A stretch of DNA of 64,000 nucleotides from Pseudoalteromonas sp. XI10 (GCF_001469895.1 NZ_LOPY01000045.1:1-64000), one strand, 5' to 3'. Counted from the first letter of the stretch, positions 40,630 to 51,210 are shown. The notes: generated by a model from the sequence alone, not told the origin. Made by a program: numbers and translations.

Positions 40630-43600
40630 TTATTCTTCAGTGCTTAGCCACACTGCTAACTTTTTATTGAGCGAGTCAAATTTAAGGGGCTTGGTGACAT
40701 AGTCGTTCATACCTGCGTTTAAACAACGTTCTTTGTCACCTTGCATCGCATTTGCAGTGAGTGCGACGATATTAACCCCCTGATGAGCTGCGCCTGCTTC
40801 ACCTGCCCGAATGGCTCGCGTTGCTTGGTAACCATCCATTTCTGGCATTTGGCAATCCATTAACACTAATTGGTAGGGGCTTTGCTCTCGGCTTGAAAGT
40901 TGTGCAATTGCTTCAAGGCCATTTTCAGCGATATCAAAACTAATGCCTGCTTGCTTTAGCAACGAACCTGCCACCATCTGATTCACTTTATTATCTTCAA
41001 CCAGTAACACTTGCGACTCAGCGCTACCGCTACTGGTCACGACCTTGGTTATTAAGGTTTCTTTATTAACCTGCTGCTGTTCAATGTACTTGTCGTTTGC
41101 CAGTGAATTAAATAAATCAGACTGCGTTAATGGTTTAAAGATAATACTCTCAACTTTTAATGTTTGTCTCGTTTGTTTTTCAGTAAGACTCATTGGGGCC
41201 ATTAAAATTCGTTTACAGCTGGTGGCATTAAAGTATTTTAAGAATGCTTGTTGGTGCTCTTTTGTTGCGCTGCTATAAAAAAGATAATCCACTAAAATTG
41301 CATCGCAGCCATTATCGGTTGGCATTGCAGCACGATTGAGTAAGCTTGGCATATCAGTATAGGTCTCGACCTCTGCTCCCCATAGCTGCAATTGTTTTTT
41401 GGCAATATTGCTACTGAGCTTACAATTATCAGCAATTAAAATATGCTTTTTATCTATAATGTGGCTAGGCTCTGGCGCTTGCTTTGTATGATCACGTTTA
41501 ACTTTTACAGTAAAATTAAAGGTGCTGCCTTCCCCGTATGAACTAACCACACTGACATCACCATCCATTAACTGACACAGCTGTTTTACTATTGCAAGGC
41601 CAAGCCCTGTACCGCCGTATTGGCGTGTAGTTGATGCATCCGCTTGCGTGAATGAGTCAAATAGAGCGGCTTGTTTTTCAGGCTTAATACCTACACCCGA
41701 ATCAATAACAGAACAGTTCAAGAACAATTCTTCGTTGTTTGTTTCGAGCTTGGCGATAACAATAATCTCACCATCTTTTGTGAACTTAACCGCATTGCTA
41801 ACTAGGTTATTGATAATTTGCCTAATCCGATTTGGGTCGCTAATAATAAAGCCGTGATTCAGTTGTGTGGTATCTAGCAGTAACTTGGTATTGTTTTGTT
41901 CTGCTTTAATGGCAAACGATTCGATAGTATCGCCAAGTAGTTTTGATACATTAAAGCTAACATTTTCAATATCGAGCTTACCGGCCTCAATTTTAGAGAA
42001 ATCTAAAATATCGTTAATGATATGCAATAGTGATTCAGCCGATGATTGCGCCAAATCTATATGGTGGTTTTGCTGGGTGTCTAGTTTGGTTTGTTTGATG
42101 ATATTGAGCATCCCGATCACGCCATTCATAGGGGTGCGGATCTCATGACTCATGCTTGCTAAAAATTCACTTTTGGCTTTTACTGCTTGTTCAGCAGCTT
42201 CTTTCGCTTGAACGAGTTGCTGCTCTGTCTCTATACGGCGCTGACTTGCGTGTAAACTACCAATGAGTGCCGCAACTGCGATTAAAAAGCTTTCTTCATT
42301 TTTACTCCAATGTCTGCGGTTATGACATTTTTCGGCGCACACAACCCCCATTGTTTTGCTACCAGTAGGAATGATCACTGTCAGCATTGAGCGTATATTA
42401 AACCAATCAAGGTAGTTGCTACGTAGGTCACTAGTCAGTGGATGTTGCTGTGCATCACTGGCATTAATTACAGCGTGATTGTTAATGGCATCAAAATAAT
42501 TTTGAAATTCAAATTGTTGCAGTGAAATCGGCTCGCTAAATTCAGGCTGGCTTTGGTCGTGAATAGCAAAGGTATTGAGCGATTGGCGATCGTCACTAAA
42601 TAGCCAAATACTAGCGCGATCAATATCAAAAGCGTGACAAATTGCTTGCACAATCACATGTTTAGATAAGTTAAGGTTACCAGTCAGTACCGCATCATTA
42701 ACGGTAAGAGAAGCTAAAATCTCGTTATGTAAGGCTATTTTGTTGTTTTCTAGCTCACCTCGCTTACGGGTATCAATATTTTGCAGTGAACCAAAAAGTT
42801 TTATACAACGGCCATTTTTATGCTCGGCTTCACCATGTAACAGTACCCAAACTTCATCACCTTCAGCAGTGATTATTTGCACTTGGGTCTCAAAACTCTC
42901 ACCATACTTGATTGCACGCTCGTTAAGGCGACGAATTTTATCTCGGCTTTCACCAGCTTTGAAATGTGTAAAGTTAGCAGGCCACTCTGGCTGTACATTA
43001 AGAGGAAACTTAAAAATTTGCTTGGTCATATCAGACCAATAGACGGTTCTTGTTTCTAGATTAAAAGACCAAGCGCCAACTTTAGCAAGGCTACTCATGG
43101 TTTCTAACATACGTTCGCTTTTGTACTGTCTTTCGACCATGCGCAAAAAGAATACAGAGGCGCCTGCAAATAAAATACAAAATAGAATAATGGCCAGTCT
43201 AAGCGGCCAAATAGCAGAACTTGGTGGCTGCCATCCAGATTTTGGTGTGGCGTACATCTGCCACTCACCACCTGGAAAGTTAATTCTAAAGCTCAGAGGG
43301 TTTGTGTTGAGCACGTCCTTAGAGCCGAAGAAAAAATCACCTTTAGCACCAAGGCCATTTTTGCCTTGTAGGGCAATATCATAATGCTGACTTAGCGCGA
43401 TTAACCCCGAGTTCGTGTAAATTTTGTCTATATCGAGGACAACAGAGAGGAGCCCCCAAAAAGTGAGTTCTGGTGGAGTGAATACGGGCATTCTTGCTAT
43501 CAATGCTTGACCACCTTGCACCAACTCTAAGGGGCCGGCCATAACAATACGGTTTTCATCTCGTGCTCTAATTGCGTCGTCACGCTGCGCTGGGTTTTCT

Positions 43601-43995
43601 AAAAAGTTTAGCCCGATAGATTTCTCATTACCCACAAGAGGATAAGTCATCTGAATAACCATATCAGGGGCTGCGCCGATGTTTCTAAGCTCTGAAGACG
43701 TTGAAAATAAGGGGCTGGCTATTTGCGTGAAGCGAGCTTGATCTAAATTAGGCTCGGCAGCAACGGCAACCGCGAGACCGCGCACAAGTTGAATGTTAGA
43801 AACCATTGTTGCTTCGAGCTCTGCGCGATAGGCGCTTATTTTTGCTAGCTCTTGAGCACGAAAAGCATCTTTCTCTCGGCTGTAATTAATTTGGTCGATT
43901 ACAAGGCCAATCACGATGATACAGGCAAGTGAAAACCAGAAGGCTAGCTTCAGTTTTTGTAGTTTTTTATTATCTGTTTCGGTCGCTAGCGGCAT
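40630..43995 (-). CDS. Hybrid sensor histidine kinase (CHASE-PAS-GAF-HK-REC-REC)
   Basis: A 1121-residue membrane kinase. TM1 (about 15-35), a periplasmic CHASE domain (about 70-265), TM2 (about 272-292), PAS (about 300-410), GAF (about 430-595), dimerisation helix with H617 ([12 protein letters not shown]), ATPase domain (about 720-850, [15 protein letters not shown]) and two receivers. The first receiver (about 860-985) has one acidic residue less than usual (LIADNCKL) but keeps an Asp in LVDYLFY; the second has D1047 ([10 protein letters not shown]) intact. No Hpt domain, so it signals to another protein. yceH follows. Confidence 0.9.
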   Translation of the reverse strand: MPLATETDNKKLQKLKLAFWFSLACIIVIGLVIDQINYSREKDAFRAQELAKISAYRAELEATMVSNIQLVRGLAVAVAAEPNLDQARFTQIASPLFSTSSELRNIGAAPDMVIQMTYPLVGNEKSIGLNFLENPAQRDDAIRARDENRIVMAGPLELVQGGQALIARMPVFTPPELTFWGLLSVVLDIDKIYTNSGLIALSQHYDIALQGKNGLGAKGDFFFGSKDVLNTNPLSFRINFPGGEWQMYATPKSGWQPPSSAIWPLRLAIILFCILFAGASVFFLRMVERQYKSERMLETMSSLAKVGAWSFNLETRTVYWSDMTKQIFKFPLNVQPEWPANFTHFKAGESRDKIRRLNERAIKYGESFETQVQIITAEGDEVWVLLHGEAEHKNGRCIKLFGSLQNIDTRKRGELENNKIALHNEILASLTVNDAVLTGNLNLSKHVIVQAICHAFDIDRASIWLFSDDRQSLNTFAIHDQSQPEFSEPISLQQFEFQNYFDAINNHAVINASDAQQHPLTSDLRSNYLDWFNIRSMLTVIIPTGSKTMGVVCAEKCHNRRHWSKNEESFLIAVAALIGSLHASQRRIETEQQLVQAKEAAEQAVKAKSEFLASMSHEIRTPMNGVIGMLNIIKQTKLDTQQNHHIDLAQSSAESLLHIINDILDFSKIEAGKLDIENVSFNVSKLLGDTIESFAIKAEQNNTKLLLDTTQLNHGFIISDPNRIRQIINNLVSNAVKFTKDGEIIVIAKLETNNEELFLNCSVIDSGVGIKPEKQAALFDSFTQADASTTRQYGGTGLGLAIVKQLCQLMDGDVSVVSSYGEGSTFNFTVKVKRDHTKQAPEPSHIIDKKHILIADNCKLSSNIAKKQLQLWGAEVETYTDMPSLLNRAAMPTDNGCDAILVDYLFYSSATKEHQQAFLKYFNATSCKRILMAPMSLTEKQTRQTLKVESIIFKPLTQSDLFNSLANDKYIEQQQVNKETLITKVVTSSGSAESQVLLVEDNKVNQMVAGSLLKQAGISFDIAENGLEAIAQLSSREQSPYQLVLMDCQMPEMDGYQATRAIRAGEAGAAHQGVNIVALTANAMQGDKERCLNAGMNDYVTKPLKFDSLNKKLAVWLSTEE

Positions 43996-44160
43996 GAGAA
44001 ATATCAGGATTTATACTATTTACCTACTATAGACAATTTCTGTGGTAATTAACAATGAACAGCAAACTAAGAGTACTAATTGCAATTATTTGTATCGCAA
44101 CACTATTCTTTAACAAAACTCAGGTTAATATAGTGTTACTTTGGCGCAAGGATAATTGGC

Positions 44161-46443
44161 ATGTTTAAGATAATCAAATGGTTACTAATAGGTTTGTTCG
44201 TTGTAATGTTACTCGCAACGGGGCTTGTTTATGGCGTATTAAACTTAAGTTTACCGGCACTTGATGGTCGCGGTAAAAGCGAAGCTATTTCGCAATCAGT
44301 TAAGATTGAGCGAGATACCTTAGGACAGGCTGTTATTCATGCCGAAAACCGGTTAGATGCAGCCTATGCTCTTGGTTTTGCTCATGGTCAGGACCGATTC
44401 TTTCAAATGGATTTACTGCGCCGCAATGCAGCAGGTGAACTTAGTGAGTTATTTGGCAAAGCTGCCGTTGGGCTTGATAAAAAAATGCGTTTTCATCAGT
44501 TACGTAAACGCAGTCAGATTGCTGTTGCGCAGTTACCAGCAAAAGATAAAGCGCTATTAAAAGCGTATGCGAATGGGGTTAATGAAGGCCATGCGCAAGT
44601 AGGTTTCGATAGCTTTGAATATTTACTGACTGGCGCTGACGCAAAACCTTGGCAAAGCGAAGACAGCTTACTAATCATTTTTAGTATGTATTTAGATTTA
44701 CAAACGGCCACCTTTGAGCGCGACAAAACACTGATCGAAATCGAAGATTTATATGGTAAGGCGATGGTCGACTTTATTACTCAGCCTAGCCTTTATCAAG
44801 CGGCACTCGACAACAGCCAATTAGCGCCTTATGACGGCGGTATTCCTAATCTCAAAGACCCTCAATGGGCTATGACTGAAATTGCAGACCGAAAGGAGCT
44901 TGGCAGTAATAACTGGGCGGTTACTGGGCAGTTAACTGAAACTGGTGCTGCAATGTTGTCTGACGATATGCATTTATCGTTTGCTGTGCCAATCATTTGG
45001 TACCGTGCCCAGCTCAATTACCCACTCAATGGTGAAATGCAGCAAATCACTGGTGTGTCATTACCAGGGGCTCCTGCCATTGTTGTTGGTACCAATAATA
45101 AGATAGCTTGGGGATTCACCAATGGTTATTTAGATACAGCCGATTGGATAGCCCTTGAGAGTAAAGAGAAAACCTGGCAGATAGATGAACCTATCTTACT
45201 CAATGACGGCAACAGCGAAAATTACGCTTTAACCATGAGCGAGTATGGCCCAGTTAAAGAAATTAATGGCAAACCTTATGCGCTAAGCTGGGTTGCCCAC
45301 CATGAGTATGCGGTTGATATGGAGTTACTTAAGCTTGAGCAAGCAAACACAGTTGATGATGCACTAGCGCTTGCGGCTGAGGTGGGTATTCCTGTACAAA
45401 ATCTGATGGTTGTTGATGATAAAGGTAACGCAGCTTGGAAGAATATGGGAGCCGTGCCTGCCCGTAAAGAGCCCCATCAATTAGCGGTGGCTGAGCAAGC
45501 GTATCCTGCACAGTGGCACGAAAACGAAACCCAGCGTCCATTTGTTAAAAACCCAGAAAGTGGCCGTTTATGGACAGGCAACTCACGAGTTGTTTCCGCA
45601 GAGGATGACCAGCGCTTTGGTAATGGTGCTTATGCCATGGGGGCTCGCTCGGCACAAATTCGCGACCGCTTATTTGAAAAACAACAGTTCAACGAACAAG
45701 ATTTTTATGACTTACAACATGATAACGAAGCTCGATTCTTAACTTCTTGGCATAAACTGCTGGTCAAACAGCTTAGCACCGCAGGCGATAAATATGCCCT
45801 GTATTTAAAAGAGCTAAATAATTGGCAGGCGTGTGCTTGTAGCGACTCAATTGGCTACACCTTAGTAAAACGCTACCGCAGTGAAGTGATTAACGGTTTA
45901 TTTAGCCCGTTAGAGAATAAGCTAAAAGCCCTCGACAGCAGCTTAAAACCAGTTAAACGAGACTTAGAACCTGCTGTTTGGCAACTTATCGAAGCGCAGC
46001 CTGAAGCATGGTTAAACCCTGAGTATGCAAACTGGCAACAACAAATGATAGGAGCCTTTGATCGCGTTATCACTAAACTAACCGAACAATACGGTAACAA
46101 CCCGCACAGCTGGGAGTGGGGCAAGGTTAACGAATTAGTGATAGAGCACCCATTTGCCAAGCAAATACCTGCACTGAAAAGCTTATTGAATATGCCCACG
46201 GAGCCTGGGTTTGGGGATACTTTTATGCCTTCGGTGCAAGGACGTAGCTTTGGTGCTTCACAGCGCTTTATTGTTCAACCTGGGCACTTAGATAAAGCGA
46301 TAATGGCTATTCCTGGTGGGCAATCAGGGCATCCATTGTCAGAATTTTATCGTGCCGGGTTTAACGATTATGTTAGTAATGGTTTAACGCCATTATTGCC
46401 ACAAGAGATTGCCCACAGTATCACTATCGATGCGGTTAATTAA
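44161..46443 (+). CDS. Penicillin acylase family protein
   Basis: A 760-residue Ntn-hydrolase precursor with an N-terminal membrane anchor or signal (about 5-27). The A-chain region begins VKIERDTLGQAVIHAENRLDAAYALGFAHGQDRF; the autocatalytic site is G-S249 in ELGSNNWAV, where cleavage would free Ser249 as nucleophile of the B chain. Members cleave amides such as acyl-homoserine lactones or penicillins; the substrate cannot be told from sequence. AAGGA precedes the ATG. It overlaps the diguanylate cyclase gene tail to tail by eight bases. Confidence 0.92.
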   Translation: MFKIIKWLLIGLFVVMLLATGLVYGVLNLSLPALDGRGKSEAISQSVKIERDTLGQAVIHAENRLDAAYALGFAHGQDRFFQMDLLRRNAAGELSELFGKAAVGLDKKMRFHQLRKRSQIAVAQLPAKDKALLKAYANGVNEGHAQVGFDSFEYLLTGADAKPWQSEDSLLIIFSMYLDLQTATFERDKTLIEIEDLYGKAMVDFITQPSLYQAALDNSQLAPYDGGIPNLKDPQWAMTEIADRKELGSNNWAVTGQLTETGAAMLSDDMHLSFAVPIIWYRAQLNYPLNGEMQQITGVSLPGAPAIVVGTNNKIAWGFTNGYLDTADWIALESKEKTWQIDEPILLNDGNSENYALTMSEYGPVKEINGKPYALSWVAHHEYAVDMELLKLEQANTVDDALALAAEVGIPVQNLMVVDDKGNAAWKNMGAVPARKEPHQLAVAEQAYPAQWHENETQRPFVKNPESGRLWTGNSRVVSAEDDQRFGNGAYAMGARSAQIRDRLFEKQQFNEQDFYDLQHDNEARFLTSWHKLLVKQLSTAGDKYALYLKELNNWQACACSDSIGYTLVKRYRSEVINGLFSPLENKLKALDSSLKPVKRDLEPAVWQLIEAQPEAWLNPEYANWQQQMIGAFDRVITKLTEQYGNNPHSWEWGKVNELVIEHPFAKQIPALKSLLNMPTEPGFGDTFMPSVQGRSFGASQRFIVQPGHLDKAIMAIPGGQSGHPLSEFYRAGFNDYVSNGLTPLLPQEIAHSITIDAVN

Positions 46444-47536
46444 CCGCATCAGCATCTTTGAAAGCAGGGCGTTGACCTTTAGCAATGGTAGTTTGGTTGC
46501 GTCCTGCGTGCTTGCTTTTGTACAGCGCTTCATCAGCGTGTTGTAGCATTTTTTCTATTGAAGCGAGCGGTTGCCATTCAATAAGCCCAAAACTCATAGT
46601 GACATTGAGATCGGGGAATTCATGATGCGCTTCTAGTTCGGCGATTCTTAAACGTAAGGTTTCAATTTTTGTAAAGGCCTGCTTTGCATCTGTATTAGTT
46701 AATAAAATTAAAAATTCTTCACCACCCCAGCGTACCGCTATATCTTCATCATCAATAAATTGGCGAATTAGCCTTGCAACATTAACGAGCACCGTATCCC
46801 CTTTTTCATGGCCATAATTGTCGTTAATACTTTTAAACTTATCAATGTCTGCCATAACAATACAAAGACTGCTCTCAAGCTCTATGCTCTTTTGATGTGC
46901 TGCAGTGATTAATTTTTTAGCAAAACGGCGGTTATAAAGCTTGGTGAGAGGGTCGCGGGCTGCCATTTCTGTTAACTCAACCCGTTGCGACAAAGTGATT
47001 TCTCTGATTAGACCCATGCCATAGACCATAGGTAAACCGGCAATAATAATATTGATTACATTTACATGTGGTAGTAATTCTGGGTAAGCAAAGCTGTACT
47101 GAACATCTGAAAAAAATACATATAGCAGGGCGAATATCGCAATCATCACTAAGCTATATAAAGCTGCACGCTTAAAGGTTAATTGATAATCGATCATTAA
47201 AATACAAGACACAGTCCAAAGGTAAAACTGGAACCCTGCGCCTAAACCAAGGGTGGCACAGACAATTACCGCATGAATAATTACTTCAAGGCAAAATACT
47301 CTAAGAGCCAGTGAAGTCAGCCCTTGTTTAATTAAAAAGATGCCGCTTGCCCAAGCAAGCACACTCAAGATATTAACTAAAGCAAGCGTATTTGCACCTA
47401 TGTGAGCAAATACGGGGATCAGCAAGACATGAACAATCAACGCGAAATAGGCGATTTTAGAAATAATCAGAAATTTAACGTGTTCAATCTCTTCTAAGCC
47501 AGATTGCTTTGATTGTTTTAATAAGTGTTTGATCAA
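46436..47536 (-). CDS. Diguanylate cyclase (GGDEF)
   Basis: A 366-residue protein with about six membrane segments (residues about 25-185) and a C-terminal GGDEF domain (about 195-355). The active-site motif is RWGGEEFLIL, a functional GGEEF variant, with ARDPLTKLYNRR at the domain start. It would make cyclic di-GMP from GTP. The integral membrane part lacks an obvious ligand-binding motif. Ends against the penicillin acylase gene. Confidence 0.93.
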   Translation of the reverse strand: MIKHLLKQSKQSGLEEIEHVKFLIISKIAYFALIVHVLLIPVFAHIGANTLALVNILSVLAWASGIFLIKQGLTSLALRVFCLEVIIHAVIVCATLGLGAGFQFYLWTVSCILMIDYQLTFKRAALYSLVMIAIFALLYVFFSDVQYSFAYPELLPHVNVINIIIAGLPMVYGMGLIREITLSQRVELTEMAARDPLTKLYNRRFAKKLITAAHQKSIELESSLCIVMADIDKFKSINDNYGHEKGDTVLVNVARLIRQFIDDEDIAVRWGGEEFLILLTNTDAKQAFTKIETLRLRIAELEAHHEFPDLNVTMSFGLIEWQPLASIEKMLQHADEALYKSKHAGRNQTTIAKGQRPAFKDADAVN

Positions 47537-47698
47537 TCCAACCTCAAATACACATGGAGAGTAGCGTAATTATAGATGAAAAGTTGAGCAATGCAGGTTT
47601 ATAATTGCTCGCTTTTGCTTTGTAAACGCATGTCACTGATGTTTATGAATGAAGCTAAGCGTTTGTTCACATCATGTTTGTTAAGCTTGGGGCTTGGC

Positions 47699-47722
47699 AG
47701 AGTGGGCATTTGATGCCACTCT
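47699..47722 (+). promoter_or_regulatory. Leader hairpin upstream of the GNAT-nitrilase gene
   Basis: AGAGTGGGCAT folds onto ATGCCACTCT around TTG, a ten-bp stem with one bulged G, 74 bases before the GTG/ATG start region. No T run follows, so it is not a terminator. The 260-bp gap 47537-47796 otherwise shows AT-rich sequence and an AAGC/GCTT pairing around 47660-47690. No ACGR-loop pairs of a guanidine-II riboswitch are visible. Confidence 0.45.
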
Positions 47723-47796
47723 AGTTAAAGCTAATCTAGAAACATGCTGAGCAATGTTTGCTGTGATTATTCTCTCGTGCCTAAAAAGGAGTAGCT

Positions 47797-49329
47797 ATGC
47801 CGGCGGAAAAAACGCATTTAGAGATTTGTAATCTAACCAAAGAACAGTACCCACAAATAAAGACCCTCATGGATCAAGCGTACCCAGGGCTTGGTGGAGC
47901 TTGGCCAAGCCATACTATTTTTAGGCTAATAGACCAGTTTCCGGAAGGGCAAATAGGTATTGTTGACGATGGTGTCTTAGTCGGCATCGCCCTGAGTGTT
48001 CAGGTAGATTACGCGCGCTTTTCTAACCCACATACCTACGAAGATATTGTTGATGGCCATGACCGAGTATTTAGTGATCCTGAAGGTGATGCTCTTTATG
48101 GTTTAGATGTGGTGATTTCATCAACTCACCGAGGTATGCGATTGGGTCGTCGCTTATACGATGCACGAAAAGAGCTGTGCCGTCAGTATAACTTACGCGC
48201 CATTTTAGCGGGTGGGCGTATTCCGCGTTATTACAATCACAGTGCAGAGATGACTCCGATGGAGTACATCGAAAAAGTTGACCACAAAGAGCTGTACGAT
48301 CCGATTTTAAGCTTTCAACTATCTAATGACTTCCAAGTTAAACGTTTACTTAAAAAATACCTTCCTGAAGATCAGGAATCAGTTGGTTACGCCACTTTAC
48401 TTGAGTGGAATAACATTATGTTTGAGCCGACTGATACGGTACTTGAGTCGACCAAATCAATTGTCCGTGTCGGTGCCGTACAGTGGCAAATGCGCTGTGT
48501 TGAGTCTGTTGAAGAGCTGCTTAAGCAAGTGGAATACTTTGTTGATACGGTGTCTGACTATAAGAGTGACTTTATTCTGTTTCCGGAGTTTTTCAATGCC
48601 CCGTTAATGGGCCTCACCGAGCAAAGCAATCAAACGGAAGCCATTCGTTATCTGGCCGAATATACAGAAACCTTCCGTGATGCAATGTCGCGCATGGCGG
48701 TTGAATACAATGCCAATATTATCACAGGCTCCATGCCGCTTGCTGAAGATGACAAGATTTATAATGTCAGCTACCTATGCCACCGCAGCGGTAAAATCGA
48801 TGAACAGCGCAAAATTCATATTACCCCTCACGAGCAAAATGACTGGGTGATCCAAGGCGGTGATAAAATTGCTGTATTTGAAACCGATGCGGGTCGTGTC
48901 GGTATTCAAATTTGTTACGATGTTGAGTTCCCTGAGCTGTCACGTATTCTCGCTAAGCAAGGGTTAGATATTTTGTTCGTGCCATTTTGGACGGATACAA
49001 AAAATAGTTACTTACGTGTACGCCATTGTGCGCAAGCACGCGCAATCGAAAATGAATGTTATGTTGTGATTGCAGGCTCGGTTGGTAACTTACCTGAGGT
49101 TGAGAGCTTAGACGTGCAGTATTCGCAATCAGCAGTGCTTACTCCTTCTGACTTCTCATTCCCGCATGATGCGACCTTGAATGAAGCAACACCGAATACC
49201 GAAATGCTGCTATTCAGTGATTTAGATATGGATAAGCTGAAAATCCTTCACAGTGAAGGTACTGTTAGAAACTTAAAAGACCGCCGTGAAGATCTGTATG
49301 ACGTGATATTGAAAAAGCGAGATAACTAA
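47797..49329 (+). CDS. GNAT acetyltransferase fused to nitrilase-family amidohydrolase
   Basis: A 510-residue fusion. Residues about 10-200 form a GNAT domain with acetyl-CoA loop STHRGMRLGRRLYDAR. Residues about 225-500 form a carbon-nitrogen hydrolase with triad E264 (LFPEFFNAP), K339 (RKIHITP) and C373 (IQICYDVEFPE). The pairing suggests acylation and amide/nitrile hydrolysis on related substrates, but the reaction is unknown. AAGGAG lies before the ATG. Its stop overlaps the ATG of a Gdx/SugE exporter by one base, tying it to a small cationic substrate such as a guanidine or amine. Confidence 0.88.
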   Translation: MPAEKTHLEICNLTKEQYPQIKTLMDQAYPGLGGAWPSHTIFRLIDQFPEGQIGIVDDGVLVGIALSVQVDYARFSNPHTYEDIVDGHDRVFSDPEGDALYGLDVVISSTHRGMRLGRRLYDARKELCRQYNLRAILAGGRIPRYYNHSAEMTPMEYIEKVDHKELYDPILSFQLSNDFQVKRLLKKYLPEDQESVGYATLLEWNNIMFEPTDTVLESTKSIVRVGAVQWQMRCVESVEELLKQVEYFVDTVSDYKSDFILFPEFFNAPLMGLTEQSNQTEAIRYLAEYTETFRDAMSRMAVEYNANIITGSMPLAEDDKIYNVSYLCHRSGKIDEQRKIHITPHEQNDWVIQGGDKIAVFETDAGRVGIQICYDVEFPELSRILAKQGLDILFVPFWTDTKNSYLRVRHCAQARAIENECYVVIAGSVGNLPEVESLDVQYSQSAVLTPSDFSFPHDATLNEATPNTEMLLFSDLDMDKLKILHSEGTVRNLKDRREDLYDVILKKRDN

Positions 49330-49646
49330 TGGCGTGGTTGTATTTAATAGTTGCAGGTCTTTTAGAAATTGGCTGGCCTGTTGGCCTTAAAATGTCTCAA
49401 CAGGCAGACAGTCGCTGGTTAGGCATTGCAATTGCCGTCGCGTTTATGGTCGCTAGTGGTTTTATGCTGTGGTTGGCGCAAAAGGATATTCCGATGGGAA
49501 CATCTTATGCGGTATGGACGGGCATAGGAGCCGCAGGCACTTTCTTAGTTGGTATTTTATTTTATGGGGATGCCGCCACATTTGGCCGTATTGCCGGAGT
49601 ATTGCTGATAATTAGCGGTGTGATAACGCTAAAAATTAGTCATTAA
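49329..49646 (+). CDS. sugE: SMR-family transporter, Gdx/SugE type
   Basis: A 105-residue four-helix membrane transporter. E13 (GLLEIGWPVGLK), the proton-coupling Glu, is in the Gdx/SugE context rather than the EmrE one; GTSYAVWTGIGAAGTF in TM3-TM4 also fits the guanidinium-exporter subfamily. It would pump guanidinium or a related cation out as a dimer. Its ATG overlaps the stop of the GNAT-nitrilase gene, implying coupled synthesis, and a bidirectional terminator follows. Confidence 0.88.
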   Translation: MAWLYLIVAGLLEIGWPVGLKMSQQADSRWLGIAIAVAFMVASGFMLWLAQKDIPMGTSYAVWTGIGAAGTFLVGILFYGDAATFGRIAGVLLIISGVITLKISH

Positions 49647-49669
49647 AAAAGCGGCTATGCCGCTTTTTT
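49645..49669. terminator. Bidirectional terminator between sugE and the EamA gene
   Basis: AAAAAAGCGGC and GCCGCTTTTTT form a perfect 11-bp stem with a TAT loop, just after the sugE stop and before the end of the convergent EamA gene. Confidence 0.9.
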
Positions 49670-49686
49670 AATGACTAGGAACAAGC

Positions 49687-50565
49687 CTAATTTGGTAGCA
49701 TTACCAGAATGGCTGCCAGTGCAATTAACACAAGCCCCGCCGTGTCTTGGCGTTTTAACGGCTGTTTTAACCAAAGAATCGATACCAAAATGGTAAAGAA
49801 TACTTCTATCTGCCCCAGCGTTTTTACATAAGCAACATGCTGCAAGCTCATGGCACTAAACCAACCGATTGAACCTAAACAGCTACAAAAACTGACAGCG
49901 GTCGTGGTGCCTTTGTGTTGCCACATTTTCTTAAATGTATCGCGCTCTTTGAATGCAATATACACGCATAGCATCAGGGTTTGTAAGCTGATTATCAGTA
50001 ACAATACCCAAGCGGCAGAGTGCGGGAAAGTTAGTCCTGAATTTAAACTTGCCTCACGGATCCATGATGAAGAGAGAGCAAAAGAAGTGCCGCAAGCAAG
50101 CCCAAGCAGTGCAGTGCCCAAATTAAAGTGCTTAACATTCGCGATGCCACTTAATAGCAATACCGCAATTGCACCAATAAATACGCCAACCCAACCTAGC
50201 AGTGAGAGTGCTGAGCCAAAGAACATAACACCTAAAATGGCCGCCATCAGTGCTTCACTTTTTGCAAGCCCTGCGCCGACTGCAAAGTTATTCATTTTAA
50301 ACAGTTTTACCATCAAACCGGTGGCAACGATTTGGACGATACTGGCGCCAACAATGTAGCCAATAAAAGCCAGATTAAAGTCAGGAAGTGCGGCGTCTTG
50401 ATACTGATAAAGTACAAATAAATACAGTGCAGCAATCGGGCTGGCAATAATAAAGCGAGCAAGCGTTACCCCTGCAACGCTCACTGTTGCACTCAGTTTA
50501 CTTTGCAGTGCATTGCGCCACGACTGCATAAATGCCGCAAAAATAGTTAAGAAAATCCAAGTCAT
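49687..50565 (-). CDS. EamA/DMT family transporter
   Basis: A 292-residue protein with ten predicted membrane helices in two EamA repeats. Typical spots are AFMQSWRNALQSKL near the N-terminus and SMSLQHVAYVKTLGQIEVFFTILVS near the C-terminus. Such carriers export small metabolites; the substrate is unknown and the gene stands alone. It shares little beyond the fold with the EamA gene at 19001. Confidence 0.87.
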   Translation of the reverse strand: MTWIFLTIFAAFMQSWRNALQSKLSATVSVAGVTLARFIIASPIAALYLFVLYQYQDAALPDFNLAFIGYIVGASIVQIVATGLMVKLFKMNNFAVGAGLAKSEALMAAILGVMFFGSALSLLGWVGVFIGAIAVLLLSGIANVKHFNLGTALLGLACGTSFALSSSWIREASLNSGLTFPHSAAWVLLLIISLQTLMLCVYIAFKERDTFKKMWQHKGTTTAVSFCSCLGSIGWFSAMSLQHVAYVKTLGQIEVFFTILVSILWLKQPLKRQDTAGLVLIALAAILVMLPN

Positions 50566-50722
50566 ATTGAAAATAAATTAATAAGGAGAGGCGGTTAGAG
50601 TAACAAAACCAAAGTATGAGGGCATTAGCTTATCGACCAACTTGAGAAAAACTCAGCTGTGACAATATGCCGCAGGGCTTTTATGCCGACTTTAGACTAT
50701 AGTGACAATGATGCTATTGCTG

Positions 50723-50754
50723 GCCGCTGCTGTTATAAGTAGCGGCTTTTTTTT
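50723..50754 (+). terminator. Orphan intrinsic terminator upstream of the MAPEG gene
   Basis: GCCGCT (50723-50728) pairs with AGCGGC (50741-50746) followed by eight T residues. No plus-strand gene precedes it, since the neighbour at 49687-50565 is on the other strand. It therefore ends either a short untranslated RNA starting somewhere in 50640-50720 or a regulated leader of the MAPEG gene at 50801. Confidence 0.7.
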
Positions 50755-50800
50755 GTTTGCGCTAGGGTAAGCTAATACGGTTAAAAAATAAGGAAATATC

Positions 50801-51184
50801 ATGACAACACTGATTATCTGCGCACTCATCGCAGTACTTATACCATATTTGGCCAAAGCACCTGTGGCTTTTGCACAAAATAAGTTGGCAGGCTACGACA
50901 ATAAGCACCCACGCGATCAACAAGCTAAACTAACCGGCTTTGGTGCTCGTGCGTTGGCAGCGCATCAAAATAGCTTTGAATCGTTGATTGTTTTTGCAGT
51001 CGCTCTGGCAGTCGTAATAGGTAGCAATAATGTCTATCAGGTAACTGAGACCCTAGCGATTGTGCATGTTGTTGCTCGCGTGTTGTACTGTATTTTCTAC
51101 TACATAAACCAGGATATTTTACGCTCATTAGTCTGGCTTGTTGGCTATGTAAGCGCTGTGGCAATGATTGCTCTTTGCCTCTAG
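50801..51184 (+). CDS. MAPEG family membrane protein
   Basis: A 127-residue protein with four membrane helices and the MAPEG signature: RDQQAKLTGFGARALAAHQNSFESLIVF, with conserved Arg, Asn and Glu. Eukaryotic relatives are glutathione-dependent enzymes (microsomal GST, eicosanoid synthases); in bacteria the role is uncertain. AAGGAAATATC precedes the ATG. A conspicuous terminator hairpin lies 47 bp upstream, hinting at leader control. Confidence 0.85.
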   Translation: MTTLIICALIAVLIPYLAKAPVAFAQNKLAGYDNKHPRDQQAKLTGFGARALAAHQNSFESLIVFAVALAVVIGSNNVYQVTETLAIVHVVARVLYCIFYYINQDILRSLVWLVGYVSAVAMIALCL

Positions 51185-51210
51185 TTACAAAGCAATGAGT
51201 TAAAAACCAC

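Noticed and set aside
47537..47796. Guanidine riboswitch before the GNAT-nitrilase-Gdx pair
   Set aside because: I looked for paired hairpins with ACGR loops (guanidine-II) and did not find them; only one bulged hairpin is visible.
49850..50359. Plus-strand frame of 169 codons opposite the EamA transporter
   Set aside because: It is the antisense image of a ten-helix transporter; no start signal and composition unlike neighbouring genes.
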